Shown here in pieces: positions 15,884-24,075 of a stretch of DNA of 59,009 nt (position 1 is the stretch's first letter; each line of letters begins with the position of its first letter). The position numbers and the translations under genes were made by a program. The notes under the pieces were generated by a model, which had not been told where the DNA came from, ran no database searches, and worked only from the letters and a program-made list of their open reading frames with translations. Source of the stretch: Candidatus Solibacter usitatus (lineage in GTDB: Bacteria; Acidobacteriota; Terriglobia; Bryobacterales; Bryobacteraceae); NCBI GenBank assembly GCA_016185465.1, contig JACPNO010000004.1, positions 1-59,009 on the forward strand, given 5' to 3'.

Positions 15884-16924
15884 ATGTCCCGCATGCTGGA
15901 TGAAATCCGCGAGCAGCCGGCCGCGCTCGAACGCACGCTGAAGGACGCGGCCCGCCGCGTGGAGCGGTTCAAACGGCTGGTCACGCTGCGGCGGCCGCGC
16001 CTGATCGTGCTGGCCGCGCGCGGCACATCCGACAACGCGGCGCAATTCGGCCGCTACTTGCTGGAGATGACTACGGGCATTCCGGTTTCGCTCGCCGCGC
16101 CCTCCATCTACACGCTCTACAATGCGCGCGTCGATTTTCGCGATGCACTGGTGGTGGCGCTATCGCAATCCGGCGAGTCGACAGACACCAACGCCGTGCT
16201 GGCGGAAGCCCGCCGGCAAGACGCCATGACCATCGGCATCACCAACGAAGCCTCCAGCTCCTTGGCTAAGCTGGCCGAATATGTGTTTCAAGTGCGCGCC
16301 GGAAAAGAAAAGAGCGTAGCGGCTACCAAGACCTACACCGGGCAGGTTCTGATGCTCTACGTGCTGGCTTACGCGCTGGGTGCAAAGATCCGCCTGGACG
16401 ATCTGGCGCGCCTGCCGGAACAGGCTGAGCGCGCTCTATCGCTCGAAGCCGAGATCGCCGAACTCTCTGGACGCTATCGCTTCATGGATCACGCGGTAGT
16501 TGTCGGGCGCGGATTGAACTATGCCAATGCCTATGAGTTCGCGCTCAAGCTGATGGAAACCTGCTACGTGGTGGCCGAGCGATTCTCCTCGGCCGATTTC
16601 CTGCACGGGCCCATCGCTCTGGTCGAACGCAATTTTCCAGTGTTTCTGTTTGCGCCGGCGGGGGTGACCTGGCCCGCCATGCAAGAGATGCTGGCCAAAC
16701 TGCGGGCGCTCAAAGCCGAGACGGTGGTGATCACTGACACCGGCAATCGCAACGCGCTGGGCACTTCCGATCGCGTGATGCGCGTGCCCGCCCGGTTGCG
16801 CGAGCTGTATACGCTCATTCCTTACATCATTCCTGCGCAGTTGTTCGCGGCGTGCCTGGCGGAGCAAAAGGGCTTGGACCCGGACCGGCCAAGGACGCTT
16901 TCCAAGGTAACGAGGACGTTGTAA
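15884..16924 (+). CDS. SIS domain aminosugar isomerase/deaminase (GlmS C-terminal-like)
   Basis: A 346-residue protein made only of two SIS sugar-phosphate isomerase domains, like the isomerase half of GlmS, without the glutaminase domain. The motifs ALSQSGESTDT (first domain), EKSVAATKTYTGQ and SSADFLHGP are the phosphosugar-binding segments. Such stand-alone proteins are usually glucosamine-6-phosphate deaminases (NagB-II) or AgaS-like. With MurQ and MurA nearby, a role in aminosugar recycling is likely but not shown. Confidence 0.85.
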   Translation: MSRMLDEIREQPAALERTLKDAARRVERFKRLVTLRRPRLIVLAARGTSDNAAQFGRYLLEMTTGIPVSLAAPSIYTLYNARVDFRDALVVALSQSGESTDTNAVLAEARRQDAMTIGITNEASSSLAKLAEYVFQVRAGKEKSVAATKTYTGQVLMLYVLAYALGAKIRLDDLARLPEQAERALSLEAEIAELSGRYRFMDHAVVVGRGLNYANAYEFALKLMETCYVVAERFSSADFLHGPIALVERNFPVFLFAPAGVTWPAMQEMLAKLRALKAETVVITDTGNRNALGTSDRVMRVPARLRELYTLIPYIIPAQLFAACLAEQKGLDPDRPRTLSKVTRTL

Positions 16925-16945
16925 GAGAAAGAGTTACTCCACTTG

Positions 16946-16974
16946 TATAATGATCAGTATATCAGTATACTGAT
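16946..16974 (+). promoter_or_regulatory. VapBC-like promoter -10 and operator palindrome
   Basis: A consensus -10 TATAAT lies at 16,946-16,951, but no convincing -35 is placed before it. Just downstream, ATCAGTATA (16,953-16,961) and TATACTGAT (16,966-16,974) are perfect 9-bp arms with a 4-nt spacer, ending 3 bp before the antitoxin ATG. A ribbon-helix-helix antitoxin binding here would block transcription, the usual autoregulation of toxin-antitoxin loci. No Shine-Dalgarno is visible in the short leader. Confidence 0.6.
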
Positions 16975-16977
16975 GTC

Positions 16978-17214
16978 ATGAGCCTGAAGTTCCAAGTGAC
17001 GCTGCCGGGCGAATTGGCCAGCGATATGAAAGCCACTGCCGCGCAGCTCAAAATCCCGTTGGCGCAGTTTATTCGCGAAACCATGCAAGACCGCCTGCGT
17101 GAGTTGAAGGCCCAGCGCAAAAGCGAGCTGCCCTTCGAATGGATGAAGAAGCTGCGGGTGGATATCCCGGATACCGATCTGGCGTCCCGCGTGGACGAGA
17201 TTCTGTATAAGTGA
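16978..17214 (+). CDS. VapB-like antitoxin (ribbon-helix-helix)
   Basis: A 78-residue protein. The first 45 residues look like a ribbon-helix-helix DNA-binding unit: a short beta strand LKFQVTLPGEL, then helices through PLAQFIRETMQDRLREL. A charged C-terminal tail would wrap the toxin. The stop overlaps the toxin's GTG start (GTGA), giving translational coupling. A palindromic operator precedes it. Confidence 0.7.
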   Translation: MSLKFQVTLPGELASDMKATAAQLKIPLAQFIRETMQDRLRELKAQRKSELPFEWMKKLRVDIPDTDLASRVDEILYK

Positions 17215-17603
17215 CGGTTTTCCTGGACACGGGCTACTTCGTGGCGTTCCTCATCCCGCGCGATCAATGGAATCGCCTGGCGGAAGATGCCGCGCGCCCC
17301 GGAGTCCGCGCCGTCACCTCCTCGCTGATCTTGAATGAAACTGTTTCCCTTCTACAGGCCCGGGGGCTGCTCTCAACGGCGCTCGACTGGCTGCGCGGCA
17401 TGCGCTTAGACCCCAACACGGAGATCATTCACGTCGATCAGCCATTGCAGGACGAGGCCTGGGAGCTGTTCCACCGCTGGGGTGGCACGGGGGCGAATCC
17501 GGTCGATTGCGCCAGCTTCGCCATCATGCGCCGCCTGCGTATCAAAAAAGCGTTTACTTTCGACAACCATTTCCGCGCGGCCGGCTTCGACATCCTGGGC
17601 TAA
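17211..17603 (+). CDS. PIN domain ribonuclease toxin (VapC-like)
   Basis: A 130-residue PIN domain protein. The acidic metal-binding residues are in place: D6 (FLDTGYF), E43 (ILNETVSLL), D99 (NPVDCASFAIM) and D118 (FTFDNHF). It should cleave RNA unless held by the upstream antitoxin. It starts with GTG overlapping the antitoxin stop. The pair sits between housekeeping genes, with miaB 15 bp downstream. Confidence 0.85.
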   Translation: MTVFLDTGYFVAFLIPRDQWNRLAEDAARPGVRAVTSSLILNETVSLLQARGLLSTALDWLRGMRLDPNTEIIHVDQPLQDEAWELFHRWGGTGANPVDCASFAIMRRLRIKKAFTFDNHFRAAGFDILG

Positions 17604-17618
17604 AATAGAAGCAGCCTC

Positions 17619-18950
17619 GTGACCGCCAAGACCTTCTATCTCGAAACCTTCGGCTGCCAGATGAACGCGCACGATTCCGAGAAAGTCGTGGGCACGCTGC
17701 TGTCCAAGGGCTACACGCAGGTGGAGACGCCGGAAGCGGCCGAGCTGGTGCTGTACAACACCTGCAGCATCCGCGACAAAGCCGAGCAAAAAGTTTTCCA
17801 CCGTCTGCAGCAGTTCAAGCGCGAGGGCGGCAAAGGCAAGACCTTTGGCGTGCTGGGCTGCGTGGCGCAGCAGGAAGGCGAAAAGATTTTCGAGAAGGCG
17901 CCGTTTGTCAGCTTGGTCGCGGGCTCGGCCAGCTATACCAAGCTGCCGGAAATGCTGGTGCAGCTCGAAGCCGGCGCGCGCCGCGTCACCGGGCTGAGTC
18001 TCGACACCGAAGAAACTTTCGACACCCCGTTCACTCGCCGCGATAATCCGCACCGGGCGTATCTCACCATCATCGAAGGCTGCGACAAGAGCTGCGCCTA
18101 TTGCGTGGTTCCATTCACGCGCGGGCCCGAGCGCAGCCGGACGAGTGAAAGCGTGCTGGCCGAAGTCCGCCAACTGGCCGCTCTGGGCTATTCCGAAGTC
18201 CAGCTGCTGGGACAAAACGTGAACAGCTATCGCGATCCATCGCCGGCCGGCTGGGATTTCGCCACGCTGCTTGAGCGCGTGGGTGAGGTCGACGGCATGC
18301 GCCGCGTGCGCTTCACCACTTCGCATCCGCGCGATTTCGGCAAATCGATTGTGGACGCGATCGACCGCGGCCCGGCGCTGTGCAACCACGTTCACCTGCC
18401 GGTGCAATCGGGCTCGGATCGCATTCTGAACGCCATGCAGCGCCTCTACACGCGCGCCGATTACATGAAGCGCATCGAATGGCTGAAGAATTCGCCGCGC
18501 AACATTTCGATCACCACCGACATCATCGTGGGTTTCCCAGGTGAAACGGAAGCGGATTTCGCGCAGACGCTGGATCTGCTCAACCAGGTGGAATACGATT
18601 CGATTTTCAGCTTCAAGTATTCCCCGCGCCCCAACACCGCCGCGCTGGCGATGGGCGATCAGATTCCGGAAGAGGAAAAAACGCGCCGCCTCACCGTGGT
18701 GCAGGAACAGCAGCGCGCGCTGCAGATCCGGCGCAATGCGGAGGCGATTGGCACCGAACAGGAAGTGCTGGTGGAAGGCCGCAACGCCGCGCTGGGACAA
18801 TGGATCGGACGCACTTCGCAGAATCGTACGCTGAATTTCACGCACTCGGTCGCGGCGGAAGACTCGCTCATCGGCACGTACTTGCCGGTGCGGGTGACGC
18901 GCGCGGGGCCCAATTCGCTGGCCGGTGAGAGCGTAATAAGTGTGATGTAA
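17619..18950 (+). CDS. miaB: tRNA-2-methylthio-N6-dimethylallyladenosine synthase
   Basis: A 443-residue radical SAM methylthiotransferase that converts i6A37 to ms2i6A37 in tRNAs. Its order is an N-terminal UPF0004 domain with cluster cysteines C13 (ETFGCQMN), C49 (YNTCSIRDKAEQ) and C81 (VLGCVAQQEG), a radical SAM core with C155, C159 and C162 (EGCDKSCAYCVVPFTRGPE), and a C-terminal TRAM domain from about residue 375. YNTCSIRDKAEQK distinguishes it from RimO and MtaB. The start is GTG. Confidence 0.95.
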   Translation: MTAKTFYLETFGCQMNAHDSEKVVGTLLSKGYTQVETPEAAELVLYNTCSIRDKAEQKVFHRLQQFKREGGKGKTFGVLGCVAQQEGEKIFEKAPFVSLVAGSASYTKLPEMLVQLEAGARRVTGLSLDTEETFDTPFTRRDNPHRAYLTIIEGCDKSCAYCVVPFTRGPERSRTSESVLAEVRQLAALGYSEVQLLGQNVNSYRDPSPAGWDFATLLERVGEVDGMRRVRFTTSHPRDFGKSIVDAIDRGPALCNHVHLPVQSGSDRILNAMQRLYTRADYMKRIEWLKNSPRNISITTDIIVGFPGETEADFAQTLDLLNQVEYDSIFSFKYSPRPNTAALAMGDQIPEEEKTRRLTVVQEQQRALQIRRNAEAIGTEQEVLVEGRNAALGQWIGRTSQNRTLNFTHSVAAEDSLIGTYLPVRVTRAGPNSLAGESVISVM

Positions 18951-18969
18951 TGATTGGCTGGAGGCTCAG

Positions 18970-19455
18970 ATGGAAGTCGAGATGAAGATTCGCGGCTTGA
19001 TGATGGATCCAGTCACGAATATGCCCATCGTCATCCTCAAGGACGTCAACGGCAATACCGTGCTGCCCATCTGGGTTGGCATTTACGAAGCCAACGCCAT
19101 CGCTCTCGAAATCGAAAAAGTCTCCACGCCGCGGCCCATGACGCACGATCTTATCAAGAGCCTGCTGTCGGGCCTGCACACCGGCATTCGCAAAGTCGTA
19201 GTGAGTGAGCTCAAAGACGACACGTTCTACGCTTTGATCTGGCTGGATCGCGAGGGTGAATTGATTTCGGTCGATTCCCGCCCCAGCGATGCCCTGGCTC
19301 TGGCGCTGCGACTCGACTGCCCGATTTTCGTGGACGATTCGGTGCTGAAATCCTCCAAGCTGGCGGCGACGGTGTCCGACAAAGTAAATAACGAAGAACT
19401 GAAGCGCTGGCTTGAAGGCTTGAACGACGAAGACCTAGGCCGCTACAAGATGTAG
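18970..19455 (+). CDS. Bifunctional nuclease family protein (DUF151)
   Basis: A 161-residue protein of the BFN/DUF151 family. Diagnostic segments are PIWVGIYEANAIALEIEKV, RPMTHDLIKSLL and SRPSDALALALRLDCPIFV. Plant homologues have RNase and DNase activity. The bacterial role is unsettled. A C-terminal acidic segment, KRWLEGLNDEDLGRYK, follows. It lies 19 bp after miaB and is probably cotranscribed with it. Confidence 0.9.
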   Translation: MEVEMKIRGLMMDPVTNMPIVILKDVNGNTVLPIWVGIYEANAIALEIEKVSTPRPMTHDLIKSLLSGLHTGIRKVVVSELKDDTFYALIWLDREGELISVDSRPSDALALALRLDCPIFVDDSVLKSSKLAATVSDKVNNEELKRWLEGLNDEDLGRYKM

Positions 19456-19458
19456 CAG

Positions 19459-19558
19459 GTCGGGCGGGTTTGAAGCCCCCGCCCCTACACCGTTACGCGG
19501 CACCTGCGCCGATATCGCCGGCACCCACGCCGGCGAACAGCTCGTTGGGGCGGGTCAA
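19459..19558. repeat. GGGGCGGGTTTGAAGCCC-type repeat element
   Basis: The spacer between two convergent genes opens with a palindrome-like unit, GGGCGGGTTTGAAGCCCCCG then CCCCTAC (19,462-19,487), and closes with GTTGGGGCGGGTC (19,545-19,557). The same unit occurs at 57,437-57,582. It is a dispersed repeat that may fold into a terminator-like hairpin. Confidence 0.55.
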
Positions 19559-19559
19559 T

Positions 19560-20234
19560 CTAGCGCGGCAGCCTGACCTGCATATTGCGGTCGCGATTCA
19601 AACGCTCGGTAAGCTCACGGTCTACCAGATTCAGCGATGCCTGATTGTGAATGCGATCCGAAGTCACGTAGTGCAGCGTATCGCCTTCGACCCAGTAGGC
19701 GAAAGCCGAATACACCGAGCTGTCCTTGAACGCCAATAGATAATAGGCCGCCGGCTCCTCGGTGCTCGCGGCAGGCGCGCGGCCGGGCGCATCGTAGGTT
19801 CGAATGGTTTCCATCCCTGTATCCGGGGCGTACTCCCGCACCAGCGGATTAGCGCGGTCCGGGACAAAATTTTGGTTGATGATCACTTGCGGCGCCGGTT
19901 GAGCCGCATACGCCGAGGGATCGCCCGGATACGGATATCCGCCGTAACCGCCATCATAATAGCCGCCGAACCCGTAGCCATAGGGGTAGTAGCCGCCGAC
20001 GATCACCGGATAAGTAACAGGCCGGCGAAAACGTCCTTGTTGGATTGTGCCTGAATTGGAAGGGATGTAGGTGCCGGGCGCGTGACCCTTGCCTGGATAA
20101 AGCACATTGCCAAAGCCGCCTAGCGAGCCATAGTTACTGCGAGGGCTGGCCTGGACCGGACGCGCCGAGGGAGCAGTGGAAAATGAGCCCCCTCCGCGAT
20201 GCTGCGCTGCTGCTGCCGCCGCCATCAAAACCAC
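19560..20234 (-). CDS. Gly/Tyr-rich exported protein, unknown function
   Basis: About 224 residues with no family I recognise. An N-terminal hydrophobic Ala run ends near AAAAAAQHRGGG. A low-complexity Gly/Tyr/Pro segment follows (GGYYPYGYGFGGYYDGGYGG, about residues 78-100). The C-terminal 75 residues look globular: YYLLAFKDSSVYSAFAYWVE, then EGDTLHYVTSDRIH. The start is uncertain. GTG at 20,234 leaves a short leader, and the frame reads upstream as RRILRSAGLV without an ATG. It follows OmpH/Skp by 10 bp and may share the envelope-assembly operon. Confidence 0.6.
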   Translation of the reverse strand: MVLMAAAAAAQHRGGGSFSTAPSARPVQASPRSNYGSLGGFGNVLYPGKGHAPGTYIPSNSGTIQQGRFRRPVTYPVIVGGYYPYGYGFGGYYDGGYGGYPYPGDPSAYAAQPAPQVIINQNFVPDRANPLVREYAPDTGMETIRTYDAPGRAPAASTEEPAAYYLLAFKDSSVYSAFAYWVEGDTLHYVTSDRIHNQASLNLVDRELTERLNRDRNMQVRLPR

Positions 20235-20244
20235 TAGCCCTGCG

Positions 20245-20844
20245 CTACGAAGGATGCGCCTGATATCCTCCCCTCGCCGTCTTTAGCTTAGCAGCAGGGG
20301 CTAGCGTCAAACTCGCTGCGTTCTTGTCATAAATATCCACCATCTCCCTGGTGACATCGATGCTGTTGGAGGCGAACAGAACCGGCGTCTGCTGCGAGCT
20401 GACGTCGAGAATGATGGAGTAGCCGTTTTCCTTGCCGTATTTGTCGAGCAGCGCCAGCATCTTGCCGCCCATATCGTTAAAGATTCTCTGCTGCTCCTGG
20501 TCCCACTCCGCCTGCGCGTCTTCGGTGGCCCGGGTCAACGACTTGGTCTTGGCGTCAATCTCGCGCACCATGCCTTGCCGCGCGTCCTCGCTCAGCGTGT
20601 TGCGGCCTTTGTTCAGCTTGTCCTGCAACTCGGCGATCTCGCTCTGCTTCTTTTCAAGCTCGACCTTCTTCGGCGTAAAGCGGGTCTGCAAATCGCCCGC
20701 GGCTTTCTGTCCGTCTTTCGTGCTCACGATGGCGCTCTGGATATTGATGATGCCTATCTTCATGGGCGCCGGGGCGGCACTTTGGGCTCCAGCCATCCAC
20801 GCCGCCGTGAGGCCGAGTGCCGTCAAATAGATCAATCTACGCAT
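20245..20844 (-). CDS. OmpH/Skp family periplasmic chaperone
   Basis: A 199-residue protein with a signal peptide (MRRLIYLTALGLTAAWMAGA), the start of the OmpH fold (MKIGIINIQSAIVSTKDG), and a long charged coiled coil (about residues 45-125, PKKVELEKKQSEIAELQDKL). The C-terminal strand region GYSIILDVSSQQTPVLFA returns to the body domain. It should hold unfolded outer-membrane proteins for BamA, whose gene is directly upstream. The ATG at 20,844 has an AAGGAG ribosome site. The frame extends seven residues further from a TTG, which is less likely. Confidence 0.88.
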   Translation of the reverse strand: MRRLIYLTALGLTAAWMAGAQSAAPAPMKIGIINIQSAIVSTKDGQKAAGDLQTRFTPKKVELEKKQSEIAELQDKLNKGRNTLSEDARQGMVREIDAKTKSLTRATEDAQAEWDQEQQRIFNDMGGKMLALLDKYGKENGYSIILDVSSQQTPVLFASNSIDVTREMVDIYDKNAASLTLAPAAKLKTARGGYQAHPS

Positions 20845-20870
20845 ACAGTGTTCAAACTCCTTCAACTATT

Positions 20871-23800
20871 CTAGAACGTCCTGCCAATGGTGAAACGGAA
20901 CAGGGTCTTTTTCTCAAAAAATGGCGAAGCCAGCCCGAATTGCGCCACTGAGTTCAAAAACGTGGCGTTGTTGGGGAACATGGACCGGTCGGCTACGATC
21001 GGCTGCTGCAGAAACCCCTGGAAAGTCGAGGGGTTGTAGGCCCAATAGACGCGAAACGGCGCATTTACAACCGGCAGCAACACCTGCAGCTCGACTCCGG
21101 TCGAGGCGCGAATGGTTTGCGTTCCCGGCACAATCCTTACCCGGCCGTCAAAGGCCGCCTGCGGGTAGCTGGCATTGAGCTGGTCAATCCGCTGGGTCGA
21201 CATCTTCAACTGATTGGTCAGCAGAATGCGGTTCATGCCGGCGTCGAAGAAGAATGCCAGCGTCACCGGGCCGAAAATGGGAATGCGATATTCAAAATTG
21301 GTGACCACCTGGGTGTCGCCGCCTGGGAACAGCAGCTGGTAGATGGGGATCTTCATGGTCGCCGGTACCTGCGAGATGGTCCCATCGGAGTTGATCACCC
21401 GTTGCGAACGGGGCGAGCCATCTGCGTTCAGGACATTGATCGCCGCCTCGCTTGCAATGAAGGCGGCCGGGCTGACGCCCCAGATTTCGAAACCGCGGAT
21501 GTCCTGCTCGCCGCCGATGTAAGTGCGCTCGAAGGGCGGCGCCACTCTGCCGCCGAATCCCGTCAACAGGGACCCCATCAGGTGAAAGCCGAGGATATGG
21601 TTTTTGTTAATCGGAGATTTGCGGAAATACTTAGCGTCGATAGTCGGCCGGATGGAGTTCACGTTGCCGCCCAGAAAACTGGCCGCAAATCTTGTGGAGA
21701 TGAACAGGCTCTTGCCGCGGGTGGGCGTGATGGGGTGATCCACCGTGTTGTATTGAAACGCCGGCGTGATTTGGCTGGTCTTGATTCCCGCCAACTGGTT
21801 CGGACCGGCGATGCGATCGAATGACAGGTAAGTGAAGTATTGATTGGCGGCCTCGCTCAGGGTCTTGATGTTCGAAACATCGAAGCCGTAAGTGAGACTG
21901 AGGCGTGAAAAACTGCGCCGCAGCGGATAGCTCATCGAGCTGGTGAAGCCGTGGCTGTTGGAGACGTAGTTCAGCAGGTTGCTGGAGCCGAGCTGGTTGT
22001 AAAGCGGAATCAGGTTTTGTCCGCTCAGGATCGAAGCTTCACGGCCCTGGTTGTAATCGAAGCGCCGCAGATACACTACAAAGCCGAGTTGCAGCGGCCG
22101 GTCCAGGAAGTAGGGCTCGGTGAAGCCCAGACTCACATTGTTCTGCCGGCTGCCGAGCTGAGCATCGAGCGAAAGCGTTTCCCCCAAACCCAGAAAGTTG
22201 TTGGTGGAATAATTGAACCCCACAAACGTGCCGGCGATGCCTGAAACGCCGCCGTTGAGACCGATGGAATTCTTGCCGCGCTCCTTCACCTTCAGCGTGA
22301 TGTCGACCGTATTGGTCTGCGTGTTGCGCTGAATCGTAGCTGCTTCCTCGGCCTTCAGCACTTCAAAGTAGCCCAGCTGATTCAAGCGCAGAATACTCAA
22401 CTCCCACAACCGGCTGTTGAAGAAGTCGCCTTCGTCGAGCATGATCTCGCGCCGGATCACTTTGTCGCGGGTGGTGGTGTTGCCGGTGAAGTCGATGCGC
22501 CGCACGAAGAACTGCTTGCCCTCATCGGCGGTGAGGGTGAGATCGATGGTGGCGTCCTTGTCGTTGGTGTCGAAGGAGGGCTCGGGAACGAAATCGATGT
22601 AGCCGAATTCGCCGTAGAGCTTTTTCATATTCTCGATGCCCTTGCGCAGCTTGGCGGTCGAGAACACATCGCCCGGCTCCATGCGGAACACGTCTTTACC
22701 CAGAAAATCCGTGGTTCGGAACAGTTTGATGCCTACGAAATTGAGCTTGGCAAGGTGGTACTGCTTTCCTTCCTCGACGGGAATGGTGAGGTCGGCGCGC
22801 TTACCCGGCTTGTTGGGCTTGATCACCGGGATGCGGAAGCCGCCGTTGGCGCCGCCCACGTCGCGCATGGTGATGGTGTGATCCAGTACCTTCGCCGTCC
22901 AGTAGCCGGCGTCCTGGTACGCGCTGCGGATGCGTTCCTTGTCTTCCTCCAGCTTGGCGGCGTCGTACGTTCGCGAGAAAAGCCCCTCAAAGAAAATGGA
23001 GTACGGGATACCCAGCGGATGAAGGTTCTTCATGGCTCGAATCACCTCCCGCCTTTTGAACGCGTGGTTGCCTACAATATTGATTCTTCCCACTTTCACG
23101 GTGGGCCCTTCATTCACGTCGAAGGTGACTTCGAGCGACGATGGCGGAATCTGCCGCACTTCCGGGTCAACGGTCGCGAACTGGCGCCCGCGCTCTCCCA
23201 GGTACTCTTTCAGCACCACTGCGGCGCGCTGCACTTTGTTGGGATCGTACTGAGATTCCACCGATAGCCCGACTTTGCGCTCCTTAAAGCGATCCAGAAT
23301 TTCCGAAGTCGTGAGAGATCCCGCGCCATCCGACCAGCCCGTGCGTGTTTTGTGCCGGTACTTGATGGACCGCACTACGCGCCGCTCGGTGAGCACGAAG
23401 CGCACGATTAGCCCCGTGGTGCCCGGCTCGGTCTCGAGACGAATGTCGTCGAACCGGCCGGTATTCCACAGCGCCATGAAATCGCGGTGCAGCGTCTCCT
23501 CGCTGTAGACATCGCCCTTCTTGGTGAATATCTGCGCTCGCATCGTTTCTTGGGGAACGCGACGCGCGCCGCGGAACTCGATGAGCTCGATGACGTTGGC
23601 CGCTGCCTCGGGCTTAGGAGGTTCGGGGGCTGCCTTAGGCGCTTCCAGCTGCGGCTTGGCTGGCTCGGGCGCTGCCGGCTGTTGCGGCTTAGGCGCCTGC
23701 GGTTTGGCCGGCGCCGTTTCCTGCACCGCTTCGAATGGATTGGCGGGCTTTGCCGCTTGCGGCGGCGCGGGCTTAGCCGGGTCAGCTGCTGCAGGCTTGG

Positions 23801-23906
23801 CTTGCTGAGATTGGGATTGCGCCTGTAGCCACGCGGGAGCGAAAGCGGACAGGTTAAATAGACAGACTAAGGCGCTGGTCAGGCGAAAGCGCCTGATAAA
23901 ATTCAT
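20871..23906 (-). CDS. bamA: Outer membrane protein assembly factor BamA
   Basis: A 1,011-residue Omp85 protein, longer than the usual 800. After the signal peptide there is an unusual Pro/Ala/Lys-rich linker (about residues 28-105, repeated AKPAPPQ and PKPQ units) before the POTRA domains. POTRA starts are visible at VIELIEFRGARRVPQETMRA, GPTVKVGRINIVGNHAFKRR and FFVRRIDFTGNTTTRDKVIR. The C-terminal barrel carries the lid-loop motif YIGGEQDIRGFEIWG (the RGF locus). It ends FRFTIGRTF, with the terminal aromatic of barrel proteins. The ATG at 23,906 is chosen because it begins the signal peptide. An open frame extends 22 residues further. The gene heads an operon with ompH. Confidence 0.93.
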   Translation of the reverse strand: MNFIRRFRLTSALVCLFNLSAFAPAWLQAQSQSQQAKPAAADPAKPAPPQAAKPANPFEAVQETAPAKPQAPKPQQPAAPEPAKPQLEAPKAAPEPPKPEAAANVIELIEFRGARRVPQETMRAQIFTKKGDVYSEETLHRDFMALWNTGRFDDIRLETEPGTTGLIVRFVLTERRVVRSIKYRHKTRTGWSDGAGSLTTSEILDRFKERKVGLSVESQYDPNKVQRAAVVLKEYLGERGRQFATVDPEVRQIPPSSLEVTFDVNEGPTVKVGRINIVGNHAFKRREVIRAMKNLHPLGIPYSIFFEGLFSRTYDAAKLEEDKERIRSAYQDAGYWTAKVLDHTITMRDVGGANGGFRIPVIKPNKPGKRADLTIPVEEGKQYHLAKLNFVGIKLFRTTDFLGKDVFRMEPGDVFSTAKLRKGIENMKKLYGEFGYIDFVPEPSFDTNDKDATIDLTLTADEGKQFFVRRIDFTGNTTTRDKVIRREIMLDEGDFFNSRLWELSILRLNQLGYFEVLKAEEAATIQRNTQTNTVDITLKVKERGKNSIGLNGGVSGIAGTFVGFNYSTNNFLGLGETLSLDAQLGSRQNNVSLGFTEPYFLDRPLQLGFVVYLRRFDYNQGREASILSGQNLIPLYNQLGSSNLLNYVSNSHGFTSSMSYPLRRSFSRLSLTYGFDVSNIKTLSEAANQYFTYLSFDRIAGPNQLAGIKTSQITPAFQYNTVDHPITPTRGKSLFISTRFAASFLGGNVNSIRPTIDAKYFRKSPINKNHILGFHLMGSLLTGFGGRVAPPFERTYIGGEQDIRGFEIWGVSPAAFIASEAAINVLNADGSPRSQRVINSDGTISQVPATMKIPIYQLLFPGGDTQVVTNFEYRIPIFGPVTLAFFFDAGMNRILLTNQLKMSTQRIDQLNASYPQAAFDGRVRIVPGTQTIRASTGVELQVLLPVVNAPFRVYWAYNPSTFQGFLQQPIVADRSMFPNNATFLNSVAQFGLASPFFEKKTLFRFTIGRTF

Positions 23907-24006
23907 GAAAAACCTGGTTCCTTTCCACTCTGCGCCCATACACAGACGTCCCGCCGCAAAATTTCGTTTCACTCCATTCAGACCTGGGCGCTGGTGTTAA
24001 GTTCTT

Positions 24007-24035
24007 ATTCTAGCGGATCGGCAAGGGGTGGACAA
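24007..24035 (-). promoter_or_regulatory. Candidate sigma-70 promoter of bamA
   Basis: On the minus strand, TTGTCC (24,030-24,035) and TAGAAT (24,007-24,012) are separated by exactly 17 bp, matching 4/6 and 5/6 of the -35 and -10 consensus. Transcription would start near 24,000, leaving a leader of about 95 nt before the bamA ATG. The remaining spacer to 24,075 shows nothing else. Confidence 0.45.
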
Positions 24036-24075
24036 TGAGCCTCACAAGCCACAGCGTGAAGAATTGGCCACGGAT

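Noticed and set aside
17406-18845. 479-codon frame opposite miaB
   Set aside because: A shadow frame of a high-GC gene, with His/Arg/Ala-rich low-quality translation and no family features.
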